Below are positions 34,278 to 42,377 of a DNA stretch of 64,000 bases, piece by piece. This DNA is from Macrococcoides psychrotolerans. GTDB lineage: Bacteria > Bacillota > Bacilli > Staphylococcales > Staphylococcaceae. Positions within the stretch are counted from its first letter, which is position 1. Each line of letters begins with the position of its first letter. Where the stretch lies: assembly GCF_038095555.1 (NCBI RefSeq), contig NZ_CP124591.1, positions 1,860,001 through 1,924,000 on the forward strand. The letters are read 5' to 3'. The notes below the pieces were generated by a model that saw nothing but the letters and a program-made list of their open reading frames with translations, had not been told where the DNA came from and made no database searches. A program made the translations under genes and the position numbers.

Positions 34278-34940
34278 ATGGAACAAGAAAGACAAGTGCT
34301 CGTAATCTTCCCTCATCCGGATGATGAAGCATTCGGTGTATCAGGTACGATTATGAAACATATAGATGCAGGCACGCCAGTTACTTATGCATGCCTAACA
34401 CTAGGGCAAATGGGGAGAAACCTAGGTAATCCGCCCTTTGCAACCCGTGAATCATTACCAAAGATTCGTGAGAAAGAATTAGAAGAAGCTTGTCGCGTAA
34501 TGGGAATTACCGACTTACGCAAAATGGGTTACCGTGATAAGACATTAGAATTTGAATTATTAGATGACTTAGTCGACATGGTAACAGGATTAATCAATGA
34601 ATTAAATCCTTCAAAAATCATTTCGTTCTATCCAGGTTACTCTGTACATCCAGACCACGAAGCCACAGCAGATGCAGTAGTTGAAGCGGTGCGTCGTATG
34701 GAGGGTGAAAAGCCTAAATTACATTTAGTCGCTTTTAGTAATGATACTGTTGAGAATATCGGAGAACCAAATGTTGAATATGATATTACGGGATATGAAG
34801 AAAGAAAGATGAATGTATTAGGTGCACATGCATCGCAAACAGGACCAATGCTAGAAAATTTAGCGGCAAATACACAAGAAGCAGAAGCAGCAAAAGATAT
34901 GTGGCTTCGAAAAGAACGCTTCTACGAATACGAAGTTTAA
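34278..34940 (+). CDS. bshB2: Bacillithiol biosynthesis deacetylase BshB2
   Basis: The 220-residue PIG-L/LmbE-type zinc deacetylase has HPDDEAFGVSGT at the start (zinc ligands in HPDDE), GQMGRNLGNPPFATRESLPKIR, and HPDHEATADAV near residue 130 (third ligand). It removes acetyl from GlcNAc-malate in bacillithiol synthesis, the low-molecular-weight thiol of these bacteria. Three adjacent ATG codons (34272-34280) compete; 34278 has the best spacing from AGGGGG. Confidence 0.92.
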   Translation: MEQERQVLVIFPHPDDEAFGVSGTIMKHIDAGTPVTYACLTLGQMGRNLGNPPFATRESLPKIREKELEEACRVMGITDLRKMGYRDKTLEFELLDDLVDMVTGLINELNPSKIISFYPGYSVHPDHEATADAVVEAVRRMEGEKPKLHLVAFSNDTVENIGEPNVEYDITGYEERKMNVLGAHASQTGPMLENLAANTQEAEAAKDMWLRKERFYEYEV

Positions 34941-34953
34941 TTAGGAGAATGAG

Positions 34954-35832
34954 ATGGATCAATATAATTTAAATACACGTGAAGGTCGATGGAAACATTT
35001 CGGTTCGGTAGATCCTATTAAAGGGAATAAACCTACTGAGAAAGAAAAAATGACAGACCTGCAAAGTTCGAAAAAAGATTTTTTATTTGAAATCGATCAT
35101 GTAGGTATTAAAAATTTAACATATCCCGTCCGACTGGATAGTTATCAAACAGCAGGAACATTTAGCCTATCCACGCATTTGGCTAAAGATGAAAAAGGCA
35201 TTAACATGAGCCGTATTTTAGAATCAGTTGAAGCCCATTATGATAATGGTTTATCGCTTGATTTTGATACATTAAAAACAGTATTAATTACTTTACAGAC
35301 AGTAATGCATCAAAAAGATGCGACTGTTGATGTAGATGCAAAATGGTTCTTTGACCGTTTCAGTCCAGTAACAAACCTACGTGCAATCGGACATGCTGAT
35401 ACACGTTTTTCTATGACAGTTGAAGGTGATACGACAATTAATAAATCGTTAACATTGACTGCAATGGTAACAACACTTTGCCCATGCTCTAAAGAAATCA
35501 GCGAATACTCTGCTCATAACCAACGCGGTATCGTGACAGTTAAAGCTGACTTTGCACCAGAAGGTGAATTACCAGCAAACTTCAAAGAACGTATCTTAGA
35601 AGCGATGGAAGTCAACGCTAGTTCAATGCTATACCCAATATTAAAACGTACAGATGAAAAATCAGTAACGGAACGTGCATATGAAAACCCACGTTTTGTC
35701 GAAGACTTATTACGATTAATTGCAGCTGATTTAGTAGAACTTGATTTCATTACAGGTTTTACAATCGAATGTCGCAATGAAGAATCCATCCATCAGCATG
35801 ATGCCTTTGCACGTCTGACGTATAATAAATAA
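34954..35832 (+). CDS. folE2: GTP cyclohydrolase FolE2 (type IB)
   Basis: The 292-residue protein is the metal-flexible GTP cyclohydrolase IB that forms 7,8-dihydroneopterin triphosphate for folate. Signatures are RWKHFGSVDPIKGNKPTEKEKM at the N terminus and the catalytic metal loop TLCPCSKEISEYSAHNQRG (about 170-188) with Cys and His ligands. The ATG at 34954 has TAGGAG upstream. In Bacillus folE2 is zinc-starvation induced through Zur; no clear Zur box was seen immediately upstream. It may be read through from bshB2. Confidence 0.95.
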   Translation: MDQYNLNTREGRWKHFGSVDPIKGNKPTEKEKMTDLQSSKKDFLFEIDHVGIKNLTYPVRLDSYQTAGTFSLSTHLAKDEKGINMSRILESVEAHYDNGLSLDFDTLKTVLITLQTVMHQKDATVDVDAKWFFDRFSPVTNLRAIGHADTRFSMTVEGDTTINKSLTLTAMVTTLCPCSKEISEYSAHNQRGIVTVKADFAPEGELPANFKERILEAMEVNASSMLYPILKRTDEKSVTERAYENPRFVEDLLRLIAADLVELDFITGFTIECRNEESIHQHDAFARLTYNK

Positions 35833-35833
35833 T

Positions 35834-36391
35834 ATGCTCACTGAAAAAGAAAAGATGCTACAAGGTACTATATATAATCCCTCTGACGCACAACTTGCGC
35901 ACGATAGAATGAATGCAAAGCTTATGACACGTCGTTACAATAATCTGCCAGAAGATGAAGTAAATGCTCGCTGTCAGCTCATTAAAGAAATCTTCGGAAC
36001 CACGGGCGAGCACATTCATGTCGAAGCAAATATACGTGTTGATTATGGCTATAATATTCACGTAGGTGAAAACTTTTATTCAAATCATGATTTAACGATT
36101 TTAGATGGCGCGTCAGTTACAATTGGCGATAACTGTATGATAGCTCCAGGTGTGCATATCTATACAGCCACTCATCCGATTGATCCTATTCAACGTAATA
36201 GCGGTTTAGAGTATGCAAAGTCTGTTGTGATTGGTGATAATTGCTGGATTGGTGGACGCAGTATCATTAATCCAGGTGTAAAGATAGGTAATAATGTCGT
36301 TATTGCGAGCGGTGCAGTTGTAACAAAAGACATACCAGATAATGCTGTCGTTGCAGGCATTCCTGCAACAGTAATCAGGCAAATAAAATAA
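35834..36391 (+). CDS. Sugar O-acetyltransferase (maltose/galactoside acetyltransferase family)
   Basis: The 185-residue left-handed beta-helix acetyltransferase has the Mac N-terminal domain (EKEKMLQGTIYNPSDAQLA) and the catalytic His in THPIDPIQRN. Its hexapeptide repeats run IGDNCWIGGRSIINPGVKIG through to the typical AGIPATVIRQIK end. It is one base after folE2 and is probably translated with it. Substrate sugar unknown; LacA/Maa-type detoxifying acetylation of thiogalactosides or maltose is the family norm. Confidence 0.92.
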   Translation: MLTEKEKMLQGTIYNPSDAQLAHDRMNAKLMTRRYNNLPEDEVNARCQLIKEIFGTTGEHIHVEANIRVDYGYNIHVGENFYSNHDLTILDGASVTIGDNCMIAPGVHIYTATHPIDPIQRNSGLEYAKSVVIGDNCWIGGRSIINPGVKIGNNVVIASGAVVTKDIPDNAVVAGIPATVIRQIK

Positions 36392-36418
36392 GCAGCCAGA
36401 CGGCTGCTTATTTTATTT
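36381..36418. terminator. Bidirectional terminator containing both stop codons
   Basis: AAATAAAATAAGCAGCC (36381-36397) and GGCTGCTTATTTTATTT (36402-36418) form a perfect 17-pair stem. The stop of the acetyltransferase (36389-36391) and that of the opposing HAD gene (36408-36410) both lie within it. Confidence 0.9.
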
Positions 36419-37280
36419 CTCCATTCATAACTTGCATAATTGCGCGTCCTACACCGCTTTCTTCATTGTCCCCGGCCATGTATTTAGCAACCTGCTTAAC
36501 TTCCTCTGCTCCATTAGACATAGCGAATGAATATTTAGCACGTTCTAACATTGAAACATCATTTAAGTTATCACCAATGGCCATCACTTCATCCATCGTA
36601 ATATTCAGTTTTTCACATATGGATTCCAATGCAATTCCTTTTTGTGCATTAGTATGCGTAATTTCTATATTCCCTCTTGATGATGATGATATTGCTAAAC
36701 TATTATATTCAGCAAGTTCAGCCTTTGCTGCATCTATCTTTGACAAATCACTAGAAAACGCCAGGAATTTCAGAACAACCTCACCCTCACGTTTATATAT
36801 TTCTTCATAACTATCGACTTCTTTTAAAGAGCCGTTATCTATACGCTTTTGTATTGATTTACGAATCTTTTCAACATCTGGAGTATGCCCCATTTTCTCC
36901 GCAATATCTATGTAAATTTCAAGATCCTTCTCTTTATCTTCAGTATAGATACGTGCACTCGTATATACCTGATAGTATAGATGATGTTTTTTAAGAGTTT
37001 CTGTGATGAGCCTAATCTGTTCATCACTAATCTTAGAAGTGTATATTATATTGAAGGCTTCATCACGTACTTCCGCCCCATTCAGACAAATAAAAGGAAC
37101 TTTAAGTCCAGTTGGTTTCACAGGCGTATTTGCTTCATAGAATGCGCGTCCCGTCGCAATAGCCACAGTGACACCTTTCGATTGTGCATATTTAATCGCT
37201 TGAATATTTTCTTCTGAGATTTCATGCGCACTATTCAATAATGTACCATCCATATCTGTTGCGATTAGTCTAATCATCAT
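36408..37280 (-). CDS. Cof-type HAD-IIB sugar-phosphate phosphatase
   Basis: The 290-residue protein is a Cof/YwpJ-type HAD phosphatase: motif I IATDMDGTLLN, motif II ATGRAFYE, a C2B cap at about 85-200, and motif IV MAIGDNLNDVSML. The start ATG with AGGAG upstream is doubled (two adjacent ATG). The expected substrates are sugar phosphates, FMN or PLP. It is monocistronic. Confidence 0.9.
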   Translation of the reverse strand: MMIRLIATDMDGTLLNSAHEISEENIQAIKYAQSKGVTVAIATGRAFYEANTPVKPTGLKVPFICLNGAEVRDEAFNIIYTSKISDEQIRLITETLKKHHLYYQVYTSARIYTEDKEKDLEIYIDIAEKMGHTPDVEKIRKSIQKRIDNGSLKEVDSYEEIYKREGEVVLKFLAFSSDLSKIDAAKAELAEYNSLAISSSSRGNIEITHTNAQKGIALESICEKLNITMDEVMAIGDNLNDVSMLERAKYSFAMSNGAEEVKQVAKYMAGDNEESGVGRAIMQVMNGEIK

Positions 37281-37340
37281 TTCATCTCCTATTATTAATA
37301 CATATAGTGTATCAAATTCAGTGGCTTTTATCTAAAGATG

Positions 37341-37826
37341 TTACTCTTTTAGTTTCTTATTCTTCTCGAGTAATTTATTATTTCTAAGTGTTTTAAAGAA
37401 ATCTTTAAGCAATATACTGCATTCTTCATGTTTGATACCTGCAATTACTGTTGCCTGATGATTGAATCGTGATTCATGCAACAAGTTCATGAGCGATCCA
37501 CTGCAACCACCTTTTGCATCATGAGCACCGTATACGACAGTCGGAATCCTACTCATTACAATTGCTCCGCTACACATTACACAAGGTTCAAGTGTCACAT
37601 ACAATACACATTCCTCTAAACGCCATGAGCCAATATTTTTACTTGCTTCATTTATCGCAACAACTTCTGCATGCATCAGTGGATTTTGTAACGATTCTCG
37701 TAAATTATGGCCACGGCCAATAACTTCCCCATGCTTTACAACGATTGCTCCAATAGGTACTTCATTGATTTTATATGCTTTTTTTGCTTCATCAATCGCC
37801 ATCTGCATAAAGATTTCATGATTCAT
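37341..37826 (-). CDS. tadA: tRNA-specific adenosine deaminase
   Basis: TadA converts A34 to inosine in tRNA-Arg(ACG) and is essential. The 161-residue product has the cytidine-deaminase zinc motif: NPLMHAEVVAIN (His and catalytic Glu) and LEPCVMCSGAI (two Cys). It ends in a Lys-rich tail that contacts RNA. The start ATG 37826 has AAGGCGG upstream; the longer frame to 37859 runs into the divergent kinase promoter. Divergent from the deoxynucleoside kinase pair. Confidence 0.96.
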   Translation of the reverse strand: MNHEIFMQMAIDEAKKAYKINEVPIGAIVVKHGEVIGRGHNLRESLQNPLMHAEVVAINEASKNIGSWRLEECVLYVTLEPCVMCSGAIVMSRIPTVVYGAHDAKGGCSGSLMNLLHESRFNHQATVIAGIKHEECSILLKDFFKTLRNNKLLEKNKKLKE

Positions 37827-37898
37827 TTCTTCATCCGCCTTATTTATTTTATGGTACAATACAAATACTATTTTATTTTAACATTCGAGGAGAGAAAT

Positions 37899-38498
37899 AT
37901 GGCACCTTTATTTATAGCAATAGAAGGACCGATCGGTGTCGGCAAAAGTTCACTGACTAAGAAGCTATCATCCACTTTAAATTTAACCCCCATCTATGAA
38001 ATCGTTGAAGAAAATCCTTTCTTATCTGACTTTTATGAAGATATCGATAAGTGGAGCTTTCAGACAGAAATGTTTTTCCTATGCAACAGATATAAGGTTT
38101 TAACAGAATTATCAAATGATATATCTGTAGTTAGCGATTATCATATTCTTAAAAATAAAGTATTCGCAAACAACACTTTAAATGATAAAGAATATAAGAT
38201 GTTCGAAGAAATTTACGATATATTGACGCGAGAAGTTCGCAGACCTGACGTTACTGTGTTCTTAACAGCAGATCTAGATGTACTTAAACAACGCATTCAG
38301 CTACGTAATCGCGACTTTGAATCTCATATCGAAGATGATTATTTATTAAAGTTAACCGAGGATTATAGACGTGTATATGAATCAATGAAACATGATCATC
38401 AGACGATACTTATCGATACAAGCGATACAGACTTTGTAAATAATGCAGCAGATTATGAGTATATCGTACAACAAATAAAAGATATTATAGGAGCTTAA
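37899..38498 (+). CDS. Deoxynucleoside kinase, deoxyguanosine-kinase-like
   Basis: The 199-residue P-loop protein has EGPIGVGKSSLTKKLS (Walker A) and the DWSFQTEMFFLCNRYKVL-type substrate helix (here KWSFQTEMF), with a QLRNRDFE LID segment. It belongs to the dGK/dAK/dCK family of purine and pyrimidine salvage. It looks like Bacillus Dgk more than Dck: the DRS motif is replaced by SDYHILKN. The start ATG 37899 with GAGGAG seven bases upstream is clear; the longer frame from 37707 overlaps tadA. It is one base from the second kinase. Confidence 0.88.
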   Translation: MAPLFIAIEGPIGVGKSSLTKKLSSTLNLTPIYEIVEENPFLSDFYEDIDKWSFQTEMFFLCNRYKVLTELSNDISVVSDYHILKNKVFANNTLNDKEYKMFEEIYDILTREVRRPDVTVFLTADLDVLKQRIQLRNRDFESHIEDDYLLKLTEDYRRVYESMKHDHQTILIDTSDTDFVNNAADYEYIVQQIKDIIGA

Positions 38499-38499
38499 T

Positions 38500-39156
38500 A
38501 TGTATACAATCCCTAATGATGCAATCATCACTATTGCAGGTACTGTCGGAGTCGGAAAAAGTTCGTTAACAAAAGCACTGGCTGAGAAGCTAAACTTCAG
38601 AACTTCTTTTGAAAAAGTAGATAACAATCCTTACTTAGAAAAATTCTACAATGATTTTGATCGCTGGAGCTTTCATTTACAAATCTATTTTCTTGCAGAA
38701 CGTTTTAAAGAACAAAAACGTATGTTTGAATATGGCGGCGGTTTTATACAGGATCGCTCCATCTATGAAGATGTAGATATCTTTGCTAAGATGCATGAAG
38801 AAGGCGGCACGATGACGAAAGAAGACTTCGCAACTTATTATCAGTTATACGAAGCAATGGTAATGACGCCATACTTCCCGCAACCCGACTGTTTAATCTT
38901 CTTAGAAAGCGATTATGAAGATGTGATTAATCGTATCGCGGAACGTGGTCGTCAAATGGAAATAGAAACAGATGAAACTTATTGGCGTGCATTATATACG
39001 CGTTATGTCGAATGGATTGAGAACTTCAATGCATGCCCTGTCGTAAGAATTAATATCAATGAATATGATGTATATGGAGATATCGATTCACTTGATCCAG
39101 TGATTGAGAAGATTGCTAAAGTAATCCACACACATCGTGCAATGCATAAAAGATAA
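38500..39156 (+). CDS. Deoxynucleoside kinase, deoxyadenosine/deoxycytidine-kinase-like
   Basis: The 218-residue protein has P-loop AGTVGVGKSSLTKAL, the RWSFHLQIYFLAERFK helix, the DRSIYEDVDIFAK motif (catalytic and sugar-binding Arg), and a RIAERGRQMEIE LID. These fit the deoxyadenosine/deoxycytidine kinase branch. It pairs with the preceding kinase, as dgk-dck do in Bacillus and Lactobacillus, to salvage all deoxynucleosides. Its start follows the preceding gene stop by two bases (AGGAG is within the preceding gene end). Confidence 0.93.
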   Translation: MYTIPNDAIITIAGTVGVGKSSLTKALAEKLNFRTSFEKVDNNPYLEKFYNDFDRWSFHLQIYFLAERFKEQKRMFEYGGGFIQDRSIYEDVDIFAKMHEEGGTMTKEDFATYYQLYEAMVMTPYFPQPDCLIFLESDYEDVINRIAERGRQMEIETDETYWRALYTRYVEWIENFNACPVVRININEYDVYGDIDSLDPVIEKIAKVIHTHRAMHKR

Positions 39157-39160
39157 ATAT

Positions 39161-39198
39161 TAAAAATGGTACGGTAAAACATTACCGCACCATTTTTA
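39161..39198. terminator. Bidirectional terminator
   Basis: TAAAAATGGTACGGTAA (39161-39177) and TTACCGCACCATTTTTA (39182-39198) form a 17-pair stem with one A-C mismatch, followed by T-rich sequence on each side. It is shared by the kinase pair and the opposing HAD gene. Confidence 0.85.
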
Positions 39199-39205
39199 TA
39201 TTGGT

Positions 39206-39898
39206 TTATAACCCTAACCTATCAACAATCTCAGCCACACTATTTAATACTATATCCGCATTTCGCAAATCTTGTGCATCACCAGAGCCTGATAATACGC
39301 CTACTATTTTTCTGACTTCAGCATTCTGACCAAGTTCAACATCCATCTCAGTATCTCCTACCATCATCGTATCCTCTTTTTCAACATTTAACTCATCCAT
39401 TATAAGCTGCACCAACTCTTTTTGTGGTTTATGATAATCTGATGAATCACTCGTAATAATCTTATCGAAATATTCACGAATACCATATTTATCTATGAAT
39501 AAATCCATCGATGCATTGTCATCTGCTGATACGATAGCAAGAAGGTAACCTTTATCGTGTAGAGATTTCAATGTTTCCTCGACACCTTCAATAATTTCGA
39601 TGTCTTCCACTTCATTGTCAGACGTTGCATGTTCAATCTTTTTAAGTAACCAGCTGGCCATCGCATCACCATTCGGAAGCTTTTCTAAACTGGATACGAT
39701 TGCCTTTGTTGTTTGTGCACCAAGCAATTTATCAACTTGATCATCGACAATACCGAATGCGTCTTTTATTTCAGATTTTGGCACATGAATATCTGTACGC
39801 ACTGAAAATTCATTGATCAAATCATCAGCTAACTTCACCACCGGATGTCCTAATTTCATTAATGTCCCATCTTTATCAAAAATGATTAATTTCGTCAT
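39206..39898 (-). CDS. HAD-family phosphatase (phosphoglycolate-phosphatase-like)
   Basis: The 230-residue HAD protein has motif I IIFDKDGTLMKLG, motif II AIVSADDN, motif III Lys in YHKPQKE and motif IV MVGDTEMDVELG, the Gph/PpaX arrangement with an alpha-helical cap at about 17-90. The substrate is unknown; phosphoglycolate or pyrophosphate are the usual ones. In staphylococci a HAD gene lies at this position between ilvE and the kinases. Monocistronic. Confidence 0.9.
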   Translation of the reverse strand: MTKLIIFDKDGTLMKLGHPVVKLADDLINEFSVRTDIHVPKSEIKDAFGIVDDQVDKLLGAQTTKAIVSSLEKLPNGDAMASWLLKKIEHATSDNEVEDIEIIEGVEETLKSLHDKGYLLAIVSADDNASMDLFIDKYGIREYFDKIITSDSSDYHKPQKELVQLIMDELNVEKEDTMMVGDTEMDVELGQNAEVRKIVGVLSGSGDAQDLRNADIVLNSVAEIVDRLGL

Positions 39899-39951
39899 AA
39901 TTTTTGTCTACTCCCTAACTTCACTTTTATTATTTTATAACCTTTTCACGC

Positions 39952-39986
39952 AAAAATATCTCACTCTAACTTGAGCGAGATATTTT
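39952..39986 (-). terminator. Terminator of the PTS IIC-like gene
   Basis: AAAATATCTCACTC (39953-39966) pairs with GAGCGAGATATTTT (39973-39986) with one mismatch, and TTTTTG follows on the minus strand. It lies just after the transporter stop at 39989. Confidence 0.8.
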
Positions 39987-39988
39987 AT

Positions 39989-41023
39989 TTATTTGATTTC
40001 TAAAGTTAAGTCCCCTGCTTTCACATGATTAAAACGTCGTGCAACACCGTAGTGTAATACATACGTTACGACAAGCGGTAGAAAGACGCCTGCAATCATA
40101 AACTGCGTAAATGCGACAATGCCTTGATCATTTAAAATTTGCATCGGTGCGATGAAGCCGCATAAACCGATACCACCAATTTCATAGGGTACGCCCAGCT
40201 TAAACCACAGAATTGCAACTGGACCACTGATTGCAGATGCTACGAGAGGCGCAATCGTAATTTTAGGGTTGTTTACAATGTTCGGGAACTGAACCTTAGG
40301 CGTACACACGAGTTGCGCTAAGAAGCCACCTAGATCATTATCCTTTAGCCCCATCGCTGTGTATCCGACGAATTGTGCTGAGATACCGACGAGTGCTGCC
40401 GCAGAAGATGCTGGATCAAGTTGTAAGACAATAACCAGTGCTGCTGACGATGCTGGGGTCATTACGATAACTGCAAATACGAGCGCGATCACTACAGACG
40501 AGATGAGTGGTTGTCCTTCTACAGATTGAGCGATTGATTTCGAAATAACAACTAATGCAGGTTCCACAACGCGTGCTAGATAATAACCTACTAAACTACC
40601 AGCAAGCACTGCAGATACTGGCACTGCCATCATATCGAGAATGGTCTTTCCGGTTACTTTCTTACCGACATAAGTTGCTACGATTGCACCGATAATTGCT
40701 CCGATAGGTAGTCCTGTCTGGATTGTAAAAGCTCCATCTACTTCTTTCAGTGCATTACCACCGATTGTTGCAGCAACCATAGCAGAAACTAATGTAATTC
40801 CATTTGCGCCTAAACTATAAGCGATAGCTCCTCCTAGTGCCGGTGCTAAAATTAACATCGAAATCGTACCGAAAAGAACTAATAAATCAATATGCAATAA
40901 ACCTCCAATTGACTTCAATAACATTCCTACCCCGAGCGCTACAAAGATTCCTGCCGAGATACCTTGTGCTCCCTTTTCGAATCGATCTTTAAAATAGTCT
41001 TTTCTACTCATCTCATGTTCCAT
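39989..41023 (-). CDS. PTS EIIC-like membrane transporter
   Basis: The 344-residue protein has about ten helices and belongs to the PTS_EIIC_2 / DUF-type sugar transporter group without fused IIA or IIB: GAQGISAGIFVALGVGMLLKS, GLPIGAIIGAIVATYVGKK, TPASSAALVIVLQLDPASS and PKVQFPNIVNNPKI. No PTS enzyme II partner is adjacent, so the family name does not prove phosphotransfer. The ATG at 41023 is chosen because ATG 41029 is only three bases from GGAG. Confidence 0.78.
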   Translation of the reverse strand: MEHEMSRKDYFKDRFEKGAQGISAGIFVALGVGMLLKSIGGLLHIDLLVLFGTISMLILAPALGGAIAYSLGANGITLVSAMVAATIGGNALKEVDGAFTIQTGLPIGAIIGAIVATYVGKKVTGKTILDMMAVPVSAVLAGSLVGYYLARVVEPALVVISKSIAQSVEGQPLISSVVIALVFAVIVMTPASSAALVIVLQLDPASSAAALVGISAQFVGYTAMGLKDNDLGGFLAQLVCTPKVQFPNIVNNPKITIAPLVASAISGPVAILWFKLGVPYEIGGIGLCGFIAPMQILNDQGIVAFTQFMIAGVFLPLVVTYVLHYGVARRFNHVKAGDLTLEIK

Positions 41024-41048
41024 AATCATCCACTCCTATTTTTAGTTT

Positions 41049-41093
41049 TTACATAATATGACCTTCTTTATCGTTACAAATATGAATATCCAT
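41049..41093 (-). CDS. 14-codon open frame (possible leader peptide) before the PTS IIC-like gene
   Basis: On the minus strand AAGGAGTGG lies seven bases before ATG 41093. The frame is 14 codons (MDIHICNDKEGHIM) and stops at TAA 41051-41049, 25 bases before the transporter start, whose own site is AGGAGTGG. The near-identical ribosome-binding sites suggest a translated leader. It may equally be chance. It lies between ilvE and the transporter, reading the same way as both. Confidence 0.3.
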   Translation of the reverse strand: MDIHICNDKEGHIM

Positions 41094-41114
41094 AGTTGAA
41101 CCACTCCTTAATAA

Positions 41115-42185
41115 TTATTCTGCTGATACACACCATCCAAACGGATCTTCTTTCGAACCACTTTGAATACTAGTATAAGCACTATATAGTTCTTCAGTAA
41201 TCTTACCTGTATTGCCATCACCAATCGTCAATACATCATCTTTATATTTAATCTCGCCAACCGGTGAGATAACGACTGCTGTTCCTGCACCGAATACTTC
41301 TGTTAAACTACCATTCTTTGCATTATCCACAACCTCCTGGATACTAATGCGGCGCTCTTCCACTTCGTACCCTAGATGCTCTGCAAGCTCTAAAATAGAT
41401 TTTCGTGTAATCCCCGGTAATATACTACCATTCAGTTCAGGTGTAACGAGTTTATTGTTGATAACAAAGAAAATATTCATACTTCCTACTTCTTCAATAT
41501 AAGCCTGTTCTACACCATCTAGCCACAACACTTGATCATAGCCTAATTTTTCAGCTCTAGACTGTGCAATTAAACTTGCAGCATAGTTTCCTGCTGCTTT
41601 AGCAAATCCCACACCACCTCTAACAGCTCTAACATATTCATCTTCAACATAGATTTTCGTTGGCGTTAATTGCCCACCACCATAATATGCACCGACTGGA
41701 GATAAAAGAATCAGAAATTTATAGCTGATCGCTGGTCGTACACCTAGGAAAGGTTCATTCGCAAATACAATCGGTCTAATGTATAAAGATTGACCTGCAC
41801 CACTTGGAATCCAATCTTTCTCGAGTTCAACAAGCTGTTTGAGCGCTTGTACCATTTCTTCAACATCTATCTGGGGTATTTCTAAACGCTCACATGATTG
41901 ATTCATTCGTTTAAAATTTTGATCAGGTCGAAATAACTGAACACCGTGTTGCGTCTTGTAAGCTTTCAGCCCTTCAAATACTGCCTGACCATAATGAAGC
42001 ACTTGTGAAGCAGGGCTCATGGAGATTTCTTGATAAGGGATAATTTTTTTGTTATGCCAACCTTCTTCATTTGAGTAATCCATTGAAAACATATAATCTG
42101 TAAAAAACTTACCAAATCCTAAGTTTTCAGGATTAGGTTTTTGCTGTTTGTGCATTCGTTCTTCCACTTCAAATACTACTACCAT
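41115..42185 (-). CDS. ilvE: Branched-chain amino acid aminotransferase
   Basis: The 356-residue fold-IV aminotransferase makes Leu, Ile and Val from their keto acids. It has PASQVLHYGQAVFEGLKAYKT (N-terminal), the PLP-lysine region VRAVRGGVGFAKAAGNYAASL, LGYDQVLWLDGVEQAYIEEVGSMNIFF, and a C-terminal STEVFGAGTAVVISPVG-type segment (LTEVFGAGTAVVISPVG). The ATG at 42185 is taken; the upstream ATG 42203 lies beside AAGGGA. It matches staphylococcal IlvE and sits beside tdh as in staphylococci. Confidence 0.97.
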   Translation of the reverse strand: MVVVFEVEERMHKQQKPNPENLGFGKFFTDYMFSMDYSNEEGWHNKKIIPYQEISMSPASQVLHYGQAVFEGLKAYKTQHGVQLFRPDQNFKRMNQSCERLEIPQIDVEEMVQALKQLVELEKDWIPSGAGQSLYIRPIVFANEPFLGVRPAISYKFLILLSPVGAYYGGGQLTPTKIYVEDEYVRAVRGGVGFAKAAGNYAASLIAQSRAEKLGYDQVLWLDGVEQAYIEEVGSMNIFFVINNKLVTPELNGSILPGITRKSILELAEHLGYEVEERRISIQEVVDNAKNGSLTEVFGAGTAVVISPVGEIKYKDDVLTIGDGNTGKITEELYSAYTSIQSGSKEDPFGWCVSAE

Positions 42186-42311
42186 TTCATCCAATCCCTT
42201 CAAAATTTATTATTAATGTCACTTAGTATAGCAACTCCAAATTCCTTTTTCAATAAGTTTTTAGAAAATTCTAATTCTTATATACAATTAAAACGCTTTC
42301 ATTATGCTATT

Positions 42312-42361
42312 AAAAAAATCCAAAGAGATGGGTAGCTGATACTACTCATTTCTTTGGATTT
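42312..42361 (-). terminator. Terminator of tdh
   Basis: AAATCCAAAGAGATG (42316-42330) pairs with CATTTCTTTGGATTT (42347-42361); an inner GTAG-CTAC extends it. The T run on the minus strand (TTTTTTTA) completes it. Confidence 0.83.
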
Positions 42362-42377
42362 TTATGAGATTCATCAA

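Noticed and set aside
37707..37898. 64-codon N-terminal extension of the first deoxynucleoside kinase
   Set aside because: It is antisense to the start of tadA and lacks a binding site; the start at 37899 has GAGGAG and begins right before the P-loop.
42186..42377. Possible T-box leader before ilvE
   Set aside because: The region lacks the T-box sequence (AGGGUGGNACCGCG) and specifier loop; only the tdh terminator is visible.
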